Source: Candidatus Caccocola faecipullorum (GTDB lineage Bacteria > Synergistota > Synergistia > Synergistales > Synergistaceae). Taken from it: a stretch of DNA of 10,275 bases. The notes under the pieces are model-generated. The model had not been told where the DNA came from. It saw only the letters and a program-made list of their open reading frames with translations, and ran no database searches. Location: NCBI GenBank assembly GCA_018716365.1, contig DVKA01000093.1:1-10275 (forward strand), given 5' to 3'. A program made the translations under genes and the position numbers. Positions 1 through 5,916 of this stretch are shown here, in pieces (the first letter of the stretch is position 1; every line of letters begins with the position of its first letter).

Positions 1-623
1 GCCGTCAGCAGCGCGGCGCGCCCGACGTTGAAGACGGCGTCGCCGAAGGGCACTTCCTTCGGCAGAGCGTTGCGCGCGTCGGAAGTTTTCACGCGCTCGT
101 CGGGAACGGCGACGACGCAGAGCACCTCCGGCGGAAGCGGTGGGAGGTTGACGTAGCGCAGCTCCTTTCCGTCCCAGCAGCTGACGACCATGCCGCCGAG
201 GAAGCAGGGCGCGACGTTGTCAGGATGGCCTTCTATCATCGTCATTGCGCGAAGCAGCTCGTCGTCGTCCGCATCGTAGCCAGTGAGGTACTTCGCTATG
301 AGCACGCCAGCGACGACCGCTCCGGCGGAGCTGCCGAGGCCGCGGCAGAGAGGGATTATATTGTGGCACCAGAGCGCGAAGCCCGGACCTGTGACGTTCC
401 ACCTCTCGCAGGTTTCTTCGTAGGCCTTGACTACGAGGTTCGCCTTCGGCGACGAAAGCTCGCGCGCCCCTTCGCCTAGCGCCTCGACCTTGTATTCGCC
501 CTCGGGCAGAAGCTCCGTGACCTTGAAGATGTTGTAGAGCGAGACCGCCATTCCTATCGTGTCGAAGCCGGAGCCCAGGTTGGCGCTCGTCGCCGGAACA
601 CGGAGCGTTATCAGCGCGTTCAC
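1..623 (-). CDS. thrB: Homoserine kinase, GHMP family (3' end beyond window)
   Basis: Homoserine kinase phosphorylates L-homoserine with ATP to O-phosphohomoserine, the substrate of threonine synthase, in the cytoplasm. The visible 207 codons are about two thirds of the usual ~300-residue enzyme. The N-terminus reads VPATSANLGSGFDTIG, typical of the family. The GHMP ATP-binding loop PLCRGLGSSAG lies at about residues 91-101, and the homoserine-kinase motif EGHPDNVAP at about 131-139. The start is GTG at 623-621. It overlaps the thrC stop in the sequence GTGA, which implies translational coupling, and a strong Shine-Dalgarno GGAGGTGAT sits inside the end of thrC (638-630). It should share the T-box control upstream of thrC. 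The reading frame is intact to the window edge. The identification is firm; only the C-terminal end is unseen. Confidence 0.95.
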   Translation of the reverse strand, partial: MNALITLRVPATSANLGSGFDTIGMAVSLYNIFKVTELLPEGEYKVEALGEGARELSSPKANLVVKAYEETCERWNVTGPGFALWCHNIIPLCRGLGSSAGAVVAGVLIAKYLTGYDADDDELLRAMTMIEGHPDNVAPCFLGGMVVSCWDGKELRYVNLPPLPPEVLCVVAVPDERVKTSDARNALPKEVPFGDAVFNVGRAALLT

Positions 624-1660
624 CCCTTCATCACCTCCATGAGCTCGTCAAAGCTGTCCCCTATCTCCACGGGGCGGCCGACCTGTGACATGGCCGTGTC
701 GGGGTCTTTGAGGCCGTTGCCCGTCAGTATCATCACCGCGGTGATTCCGCGCGGCAGGCGGCCTTCCTTCTTCAGCTTAATAAGTCCGGCGAGCGGCGCG
801 CACGAGGCCGGCTCTGCGAATACGCCGCCCTTAGACGAAAGTATGTACTGCGCCGCAAGTATCTCTTCGTCGGTGACGGAGTTGAACTCGCCGTCCGACT
901 GCGCGACGGCCTCTTTCGCAAGATGCGCGCTGACAGGGTTGCCGATGCGTATCGCGGTTGCGACCGTCTCGGGGTTCGGGCAGGGCTGCCCCGTCACGAG
1001 CGGAGCGGCTCCGGCAGCCTGGAAGCCCATCATGCGCGGGAGCTTGTCTATCTTTCCGAGCTCCTTGTACTGCTTATACCCCGCCCAATAGGCGCTGATG
1101 TTGCCGGCGTTGCCCACGGGGATCGCGTGCCAGTCCGGCGCGCGTCCTAGAGCCTCGCAGATTTCCCACGCGCCGCTGCGCTGCCCCCAAAGCCTGTACG
1201 GATTGACGGAGTTCACGATGGCGAAGCCTTCGCGCTCAGCCGCCTCGCGCGCCATTTCAAGAGCGCGGTCGAAATTCCCGCGCACGGCGATAACCTTCGC
1301 GCCGTACATAAGAGCCTGCGCAAGCTTGCCGAGCGCGACCTTCCCCGCCGGAAGCAGGACGAAGCAGGGAACCTGCGCGGCGGCGGCGTAAGCGGCGGCG
1401 GAGGCCGAGGTGTTGCCGGTCGATGCGCAGACGAGCGCCTTCGCGCCGTCTTCGAGCGCCTTCGCTACCGCCATGACCATTCCCCTGTCCTTGAACGAAC
1501 CGGAGGGGTTGCAGCCCTCAAGCTTCGCCCAAAGCTCTATCTCAAGCATACGGCTGATGCCGTCGAGGTGCACGAGCGGCGTAGAACCTTCGCCGAGCGT
1601 AATGCGCGGCGTCTTGTCGGTTACCGGAAGAAGCTCCGCGTACCTGTCGATAACTCCCAT
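620..1660 (-). CDS. thrC: Threonine synthase (PLP-dependent)
   Basis: Threonine synthase converts O-phosphohomoserine and water to L-threonine and phosphate, the last step of threonine synthesis. The protein is 346 residues from the chosen start and has the fold-type II PLP-enzyme layout. Visible features are GEGSTPLVHLD near residues 24-33, CNPSGSFKDRGM with the PLP-binding lysine at about K57, ASTGNTSASAAAYA after it, PVGNAGNI near 181-188 (a glycine-rich phosphate-binding loop) and LTGNGLKDP near 312-320. Length fits the short, ~350-residue bacterial class rather than the longer E. coli type. The ATG at 1660 is chosen because GGAGGAG (1672-1666) lies 5 nt upstream. An in-frame ATG at 1696 would add 12 residues but sits directly after the leader terminator without a ribosome site. 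The stop overlaps the thrB start. Expression is predicted to be controlled by the T-box leader upstream. Confidence 0.95.
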   Translation of the reverse strand: MGVIDRYAELLPVTDKTPRITLGEGSTPLVHLDGISRMLEIELWAKLEGCNPSGSFKDRGMVMAVAKALEDGAKALVCASTGNTSASAAAYAAAAQVPCFVLLPAGKVALGKLAQALMYGAKVIAVRGNFDRALEMAREAAEREGFAIVNSVNPYRLWGQRSGAWEICEALGRAPDWHAIPVGNAGNISAYWAGYKQYKELGKIDKLPRMMGFQAAGAAPLVTGQPCPNPETVATAIRIGNPVSAHLAKEAVAQSDGEFNSVTDEEILAAQYILSSKGGVFAEPASCAPLAGLIKLKKEGRLPRGITAVMILTGNGLKDPDTAMSQVGRPVEIGDSFDELMEVMKG

Positions 1661-1665
1661 AAAAA

Positions 1666-1672
1666 CTCCTCC
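1666..1672 (-). promoter_or_regulatory. Ribosome binding site of thrC (decides the start)
   Basis: GGAGGAG followed by five T residues and then ATG at 1660. It lies downstream of the T-box terminator, so ribosomes can load only on transcripts that read through. It favours the ATG at 1660 over the upstream in-frame ATG at 1696. A tiny GGC-GAAA-GCC tetraloop hairpin (1681-1690) lies just upstream and may be incidental. Confidence 0.85.
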
Positions 1673-1699
1673 ATTCCAGCGGCTTTCGCCTGTCATTAC

Positions 1700-1734
1700 A
1701 AAAAAAGCCGCCTCTGCTTTGTTACAGAGGCGGC
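1700..1734 (-). terminator. Intrinsic terminator of the T-box leader
   Basis: Read on the minus strand, a perfect 10-bp stem GCCGCCTCTG / CAGAGGCGGC (1734-1725 with 1716-1707) encloses an 8-nt loop, followed by seven T residues (1706-1700). Its 5' arm overlaps the strand needed for the antiterminator, which makes it a conditional attenuator rather than an end-of-gene terminator. Confidence 0.95.
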
Positions 1735-1974
1735 GTTGAATCCTTACCGCGGTTCCACTCTTATTCGGCCGTCATGTAACGGCCCTCGTCCGCGCTGTTT
1801 CGGGCGCTCCCGGACGTCTTATCCGCGCGTCGCGTACGCGCGGCTTCGGCGCCAGCTCGGAGGTGGTCTTCAAATACGGCTCAACGAAGGCTTTTCAGCG
1901 TTTCAGCCCTCTCTCTGTGAAGAGACCGAACTTTACTATCCCCGTCATCGCTGTGAGATTATCAAGTTCAATGT
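1700..1974 (-). promoter_or_regulatory. T-box riboswitch (tRNA-Thr responsive) leader of thrCB
   Basis: The non-coding stretch before thrC has the ordered parts of a T-box leader. After a predicted start near 1974, Stem I opens with GACGGGGATAGTAAAG, including the AGTA loop-E-like element (1937-1934). It continues through AGAGAGAGGGC and closes with GAAGACCACCTCCGAG, where the specifier candidate is ACC (1867-1865), a threonine codon. A Stem III hairpin pairs GGCCGT (1784-1779) with ACGGCC (1772-1767) and includes the F-box-like CCGTTA (1782-1777). The T-box AAGAGTGGAACCGCGG is at 1762-1747. AGAG (1761-1758) can pair with CTCT (1729-1726) and GCGG (1750-1747) with CCGC (1733-1730), leaving the 7-nt bulge TGGAACC: a canonical antiterminator. 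Those 3' strands are the 5' arm of the terminator, so the two structures exclude each other. Family logic: uncharged tRNA-Thr stabilises the antiterminator and switches thrC on. The specifier assignment is less certain than the T-box itself. Confidence 0.93.
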
Positions 1975-1979
1975 CAGAG

Positions 1980-2008
1980 TTTATACTACGCACAATTATG
2001 ATTGTCAA
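1980..2008 (-). promoter_or_regulatory. Sigma-70 promoter of the thrCB T-box transcript
   Basis: On the minus strand, a consensus -35 TTGACA (2008-2003) is followed after 17 nt by a -10 TATAAA (1985-1980). The predicted start is near 1974, about 20 nt before Stem I of the T-box. Strong constitutive-type boxes fit a leader whose control is by attenuation. Confidence 0.85.
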
Positions 2009-2009
2009 G

Positions 2010-2021
2010 TATCAATTGATA
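2010..2021. repeat. Perfect 12-bp palindrome between divergent promoters
   Basis: TATCAATTGATA is fully self-complementary. It lies between the -35 box of the thrC leader promoter (2003-2008) and the -35 box of the greA promoter (2023-2028). Next to it, TTGATAT occurs twice in tandem (2016-2022 and 2023-2029). It could be a binding site for a dimeric regulator acting on both promoters, or a chance feature of AT-rich promoter DNA. No matching regulator is visible in the window. Confidence 0.5.
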
Positions 2022-2022
2022 T

Positions 2023-2051
2023 TTGATATTTTGTCTCCTTTCTGATAGAAT
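2023..2051 (+). promoter_or_regulatory. Sigma-70 promoter of greA with extended -10
   Basis: TTGATA (2023-2028), a 17-nt spacer, then TAGAAT (2046-2051). TG at 2043-2044 one base before the -10 box makes an extended -10 element. The predicted start is near 2058, giving a short leader before the ribosome site AGGTGGG (2079-2085) and the ATG at 2095. Confidence 0.8.
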
Positions 2052-2094
2052 TCTCAAGAATTAAGTTTTATGGTTCTTAGGTGGGATAATTCAA

Positions 2095-2583
2095 ATGGCA
2101 AAATCTGCATCGGATAAAGTCGTGATGACGCGCGAAGGCTATGAAAAGCTCAAAGCCGAGCTTGTCTCCCTGCGCAGCGACGGACGCTCGGAAGTGGCGG
2201 CGAAGCTCGAAGAGGCGAGAGCCTTCGGAGACCTCAGCGAAAACGCCGAATATCACGCGGCGAAGGAAGAGCAGGAGAAACTCGAAAACCGCATTCTCCA
2301 GCTCGAATATCAGCTCAGCAAGGCGCAGATCGTCGAGGCGCACGACATCGACACGAGCATCGTCAGCCTTGGCACGACGGTAACGCTCGAAGACCTCGAC
2401 CTCAAGAAGACCTTCGTCTACACGCTCGTCGGCACCGAAGAGGCCGACATCAAAGAGAACCGCATTTCAGCAGCGAGCCCCGTCGGCAAGGCCGTAATGG
2501 GCAAGCGCGCCGACGAAGAGGTGATGGTGAGAACGCCGCGCGGCGTCCGCCATCTCAGGGTTACAAAAATCCAGCTCAAGTAA
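2095..2583 (+). CDS. greA: Transcription elongation factor GreA
   Basis: GreA enters the secondary channel of backtracked RNA polymerase and stimulates cleavage of the 3' end of the nascent RNA so that elongation can resume. The 162-residue product matches the family length. It has an N-terminal antiparallel coiled coil (about residues 10-80) whose tip carries GDLSENAEYHAAKEEQ, including the acidic residues D and E that coordinate the catalytic magnesium. The C-terminal FKBP-like domain contains the family signature SPVGKAVMGKRADEEV near 128-143. The ATG is preceded by AGGTGGG at 2079-2085. It is the only rightward gene in the window, with its own promoter and a hairpin terminator 15 nt after the stop, so it appears monocistronic. 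Confidence 0.97.
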   Translation: MAKSASDKVVMTREGYEKLKAELVSLRSDGRSEVAAKLEEARAFGDLSENAEYHAAKEEQEKLENRILQLEYQLSKAQIVEAHDIDTSIVSLGTTVTLEDLDLKKTFVYTLVGTEEADIKENRISAASPVGKAVMGKRADEEVMVRTPRGVRHLRVTKIQLK

Positions 2584-2598
2584 AGACAGAGAAGATAC

Positions 2599-2630
2599 AA
2601 AAAGCGGGACGCATAAGCGCCCCGCTTTTT
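2599..2630. terminator. Bidirectional intrinsic terminator between greA and ddl
   Basis: AAAAAGCGGG (2599-2608) pairs with CCCGCTTTTT (2621-2630), with a further CGC/GCG pairing inside. The flanking A5 and T5 tracts give a T-run on both strands. It can therefore end greA transcripts (rightward) and the leftward rho-to-ddl cluster, whose last stop codon is at 2653. Confidence 0.9.
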
Positions 2631-2652
2631 ACTGTTTTCAAATTCTTCGCGC

Positions 2653-3594
2653 TTAGCCGCGCTTTATGGAGAACGAGCGCCTGATCACCGCGGAGAGAAA
2701 ATCTCCGAACGCTACTCCGCGCGCCTTCGCAGCTTTTGGTACGAGGCTCGTAGAGGTCATGCCGGGCGCGGTGTTGACTTCAAGCGCGTAAGCTTCGCCC
2801 TCCGGCGTTATTCTGAAATCTACGCGGCTGTACCCGCAGCAGCCGAGCGCGTTGTGCGCGGCGACGGCGTCCGCCGCGATGCGCGCGTTCACCTCGTCCG
2901 TAAAATCCGCCGGGCAGATGTACTCCGTGCAGCCGTGTGTGTATTTATTCTTGTAGTCGTAAAATCCGCTCTTCGGCTTGATGTGGACGGCAGGCAGCGC
3001 TTCCACCGTTCCGTCCTCGCGTTCCCATACGGCGACGGTCGCCTCCTCGCCCGGTATGTACTGCTCGACCAGCGCCAAATCTTCAAGCCGCCATACCGCG
3101 TCAAGAGCCCTGCCGTAATCTGCGATGTCGGTGATGAATGAGAGGCCGACGGTGCTTCCGCCTCCGTTCGGCTTGACCGTCAGCTTGCCGTACTTTTTCA
3201 GATATTCCGCGGCAAGCGCTTCGTTCGCGCACTCGCGCGTCGCCGTGAAGCCGTCAGGCACGCGGACTCCGGCTTCGGCGAAGAGCGCTTTGGCGAGCCG
3301 CTTGTCCATGCCGGTCATTGAAGCCTCCGGCCCTGAGCCGGTGTATGGAATCTCAAGAGATTCGAGCACAGTCTGTATTCTGCCGTTCTCTCCCCATCCG
3401 CCGTGCAGCGCGATGAAAACTCCGCCGGCGTTGAAGCTTTCCCATGACTTTACGAACTCTTTGATAGATTTTATATCGTAGAGCTGCGCTTCCCAGCCGC
3501 AGTCGTTCAGCGCTTCGGCGACGGCAGCGCCGGAATTTAGCGAAACCTCGCGCTCCGGGCTCACGCCGCCGTACAGCACAACAATCTTATCCAT
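2653..3594 (-). CDS. ddl: D-alanine--D-alanine ligase
   Basis: This ATP-grasp enzyme joins two D-alanines to make the dipeptide end of the peptidoglycan precursor. The product is 313 residues, the usual length. The N-terminal motif GGVSPEREVSLNSG carries the substrate-contacting Glu (about E14). ALHGGWGENG and YTGSGPEASMTGMDK follow. The ATP-grasp part has KPNGGGSTVG (about 141-150, with S147 matching E. coli DdlB S150), FYDYKNKY (about 211-218), GYSRVDF (R257, D259) and LEVNTAPGMT (E272, N274 as metal ligands). Tyr in FYDYKNKY fits a true D-Ala-D-Ala ligase; the D-Ala-D-Lac ligases usually have Phe in this loop. The start ATG is preceded by AAGGAGGAT within the 22-nt gap after lptD. It appears to be the last gene of the long leftward cluster, ending just before the shared terminator. 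Confidence 0.96.
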   Translation of the reverse strand: MDKIVVLYGGVSPEREVSLNSGAAVAEALNDCGWEAQLYDIKSIKEFVKSWESFNAGGVFIALHGGWGENGRIQTVLESLEIPYTGSGPEASMTGMDKRLAKALFAEAGVRVPDGFTATRECANEALAAEYLKKYGKLTVKPNGGGSTVGLSFITDIADYGRALDAVWRLEDLALVEQYIPGEEATVAVWEREDGTVEALPAVHIKPKSGFYDYKNKYTHGCTEYICPADFTDEVNARIAADAVAAHNALGCCGYSRVDFRITPEGEAYALEVNTAPGMTSTSLVPKAAKARGVAFGDFLSAVIRRSFSIKRG

Positions 3595-3616
3595 CGTTTC
3601 AGAATCCTCCTTAGAG

Positions 3617-5374
3617 CTAATCGTCTTTCGAGCCTATCTCAAGCTTCTGATCCGGGTAGGCGTTTATGAAGAAGGTCAGCCCTATCTTGTAGTCGTCCTC
3701 CGAACGCTTGTCCCAGTACCAGAGTTCCCACGTCATACAGTGTACATCGTACGAGAGGGAATAGAAGATGGACGAAATGTCGTCGATCTCGAAGTCGTAG
3801 TTGCCTCCGACGTACAGCGTCCATTTCTCCCACGGCTTGCCGAAGGGAAGCGGAAGTGAGACGGACTGGTAGAAGGATTCGCTGTTCGTGTAGCGGTCCC
3901 ACGCCATCGGACTTGCGCCTTCGATCCATCTGCGGTAGTACGAACTAGAGAAACTGACCGCGCCTATCTTGTATCTGAAACCGCCCCATGCGTCGGTCGC
4001 TTTCTGGTTCTTATCCTCGTCGTAGTAGTCAAAGTACCTATACCGCGCTCCGTAGAACGGCTGGAAAATTCCGATAGACCACTGAGGCTTACCGCGGTAG
4101 TGCACGCCGTAGGCTATTCGTTCCGTCCACTCCTGCTCTGTGAGGTTGTCGCCGTAGCGGCCCCACGTGGCGTAGGCCATTACTTCGCCGCCCGTCATGG
4201 GCACGTTAAACCACGGGGATGAGAGCATGAACTCCGGGTCGCGCCATACGTCGCGGTCTTCCGTGACGTCGGTCGCTATTTCGGTCGAGACCAGTTCGCG
4301 CTGCGCCCAGTAAAGCCGCGCGCTCCAGCCTGCGTTTTCGTATCTCATTCCCCACGACGGACGCCAGAGCGTGTCGTCGGTGTCTTCATTATATTCGCGG
4401 TTGACGCTGGCGAAGACGCTGAACTGGTCGGTAATCTGGTACGTGTAGTTGATCTTCGTCTCGAATTCTCCCTGCGTCCAGTAGATCGCTTCAAGATCCA
4501 GCTCGCCGTACTGCCCCATGTCTATCGGGCCGCGTATTCCAAAGCCGCCGCCGAGGTCGGAATCATAATTGATTATCGGCTGGAGCCCCTCTCTCTTGCG
4601 CGGGCTGATTATATAGTCGAATGGGTATCCGAGGACGAGCGTGTCGCCGATGTAGAAGCGCGGACGTTTGAGCACGGTTTTCTTCCCGGGGAATATTACC
4701 GCGCGTTTCGACACGAATCTGTAATGCGGCTTCGTAAAGTCGCACGTGGTCGAGGTGATATTCTTCCATTCCGCGACGTTCTGAGACTTCGGGTCTTTCC
4801 TCTTTCTTCGCGGCGCATGGATGATCCCGAGCTTCACGGCGTCGTCCTCGGGCATCAGCCTGATCCTACCGCCGCTCATATGCATCGGGCCAGATTCGCC
4901 GCGAACCTGCGTGAATACTCCGCGTCTGGTCTCGACGTTGTATTTCAGGTGCTTTCCTATGTATTTCTCAATGCCGGAGTAGACGACGACGTTCTCGCGG
5001 TAGTCTGAATACGCGTCGACGACGTGCGTCTTCGTGTTGTATTCGACGTAGGGGGCGAACATACGGATTTCTTTGTTGCGCACTCTGACGTTGCCTTCAG
5101 CGGTCGCTATGCCGGTATATTCGTCGTAGTTTATTTCGTCGGCGTCGAGAAATACTTCGTTCGGCGGCTGCGCCGGCGCTTTGTCTTCGGAGACGGCGTC
5201 CGCCTTGTCGCCCGATACAACGGCAGTCTCTTCGTCGAGAGGAATAAAGACGGAATTCTCCGGCTCAGCCGGCATCGCCGGAGCGTGAAATGAGAGAAGA
5301 AGGGCAAAGGCGAGGAATAGGACGGCTCGGAGGCGCGTTTTACCTCGTCTTGCTCCTTTTTTTAGTTCGTCCAA
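3617..5374 (-). CDS. lptD: LPS-assembly outer membrane protein, LptD-like
   Basis: LptD is the outer-membrane barrel that inserts LPS into the outer leaflet. Residues 1-36 form a signal peptide: a basic stretch (KKGARRGKTRLR), a hydrophobic core (about 17-30) and a possible cut near MPA. An acidic linker follows, then an OstA-type beta domain (about 73-165, NEVFLDADEINYDEYTG onward). From about residue 200 it matches the barrel region, with KRAVIFPGKKTV, alternating aromatic strands and a closing strand IGLTFF. Only two cysteines are present, C211 (TSTTCDF) and C546 (DVHCMTW). At 585 residues it is shorter than E. coli LptD (784), which suggests trimmed loops. The start is TTG at 5374, overlapping the end of lptC by 13 nt. 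No in-frame ATG or GTG keeps the basic part of the signal peptide, so TTG is preferred although its ribosome site (GGGGGC) is weak. Confidence 0.88.
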   Translation of the reverse strand: MDELKKGARRGKTRLRAVLFLAFALLLSFHAPAMPAEPENSVFIPLDEETAVVSGDKADAVSEDKAPAQPPNEVFLDADEINYDEYTGIATAEGNVRVRNKEIRMFAPYVEYNTKTHVVDAYSDYRENVVVYSGIEKYIGKHLKYNVETRRGVFTQVRGESGPMHMSGGRIRLMPEDDAVKLGIIHAPRRKRKDPKSQNVAEWKNITSTTCDFTKPHYRFVSKRAVIFPGKKTVLKRPRFYIGDTLVLGYPFDYIISPRKREGLQPIINYDSDLGGGFGIRGPIDMGQYGELDLEAIYWTQGEFETKINYTYQITDQFSVFASVNREYNEDTDDTLWRPSWGMRYENAGWSARLYWAQRELVSTEIATDVTEDRDVWRDPEFMLSSPWFNVPMTGGEVMAYATWGRYGDNLTEQEWTERIAYGVHYRGKPQWSIGIFQPFYGARYRYFDYYDEDKNQKATDAWGGFRYKIGAVSFSSSYYRRWIEGASPMAWDRYTNSESFYQSVSLPLPFGKPWEKWTLYVGGNYDFEIDDISSIFYSLSYDVHCMTWELWYWDKRSEDDYKIGLTFFINAYPDQKLEIGSKDD

Positions 5375-5910
5375 GTTACGGTGCCCCCGTTCGTTATGTA
5401 GCAGTCTCCGCTGAGCGTTTCATAGCGGCCCGCGTCGCCGCTTATCGTCATATTTTCAGAGTTCAGGACGACTCCCTGCGAAAAGTTCCATATTTCGCCC
5501 TTCGCGTCATATTCGACGAAGCCGGACTGCATTTCGTATGTTTTGCCCTTCTCCGTCATCGTCCCGTCTCCGTTGGTCAGGGTTATATCGTTGTTCTCGC
5601 GCGTGAAGGTGCTTTTGTCGGCGTATATGTGCGTATCGCGCCCGTTGGGGTCCTTTATCGTAATATCGACGGAACTGCCGTAGATGACGCCCTCTTTGTG
5701 CTCCGCGCGCGGCGAAATTATAATCCAGGTCTTTCCGTTCACTTCGCGCTCGATCTCTATGTCCTCGACTATTATGTCGGGAAGAGGGACGTTCTTCATC
5801 GCGCCGAGGTGAAGGTCGCGCCACAAGTAAAAAGCCCCGACGGCGACCGCGAGGATCACCGCCAGGACGATAGTTTCACGCTTTGTTAATTTTTTTATAC
5901 GCACAGACAA
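5362..5910 (-). CDS. lptC: LPS export periplasmic protein, LptC-like
   Basis: LptC is an inner-membrane-anchored periplasmic protein that passes LPS from the LptBFG transporter to the LptA bridge. The 182-residue product matches the family size and layout: a short basic N-terminus (RIKKLTKRE), one membrane segment at about 13-30 (TIVLAVILAVAVGAFYLW), then a beta-rich periplasmic domain. That domain has repeated strand-turn patterns such as EDIEIEREVNGKTWIIIS, GVIYGSSVDITIKD and WNFSQGVVLNSENMTISGD, typical of the OstA/LptA/LptC jellyroll. Sequence motifs in this family are weak, so the call rests on architecture and on the adjacent lptD. The start is taken as TTG at 5910. GTG at 5904 is an alternative with better spacing from AAGG (5918-5915), removing two residues. 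The gene begins 6 nt after the preceding stop and overlaps lptD by 13 nt. Confidence 0.82.
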   Translation of the reverse strand: MSVRIKKLTKRETIVLAVILAVAVGAFYLWRDLHLGAMKNVPLPDIIVEDIEIEREVNGKTWIIISPRAEHKEGVIYGSSVDITIKDPNGRDTHIYADKSTFTRENNDITLTNGDGTMTEKGKTYEMQSGFVEYDAKGEIWNFSQGVVLNSENMTISGDAGRYETLSGDCYITNGGTVTWTN

Positions 5911-5916
5911 TCAGCC

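Noticed and set aside
1661..1696. In-frame upstream ATG extending ThrC by 12 residues
   Set aside because: It begins just after the terminator T-run with no ribosome site, whereas the ATG at 1660 has GGAGGAG at ideal spacing.
1568..2026. 152-codon plus-strand frame covering the start of thrC and its leader
   Set aside because: The region is explained by the T-box riboswitch, terminator and promoter on the other strand, and the translation resembles no protein.
2653..3594. Vancomycin-resistance type D-Ala-D-Lac ligase
   Set aside because: The loop reads FYDYKNKY with Tyr, as in D-Ala-D-Ala ligases. No vanH, vanX or regulator genes are nearby; the context is housekeeping envelope genes.
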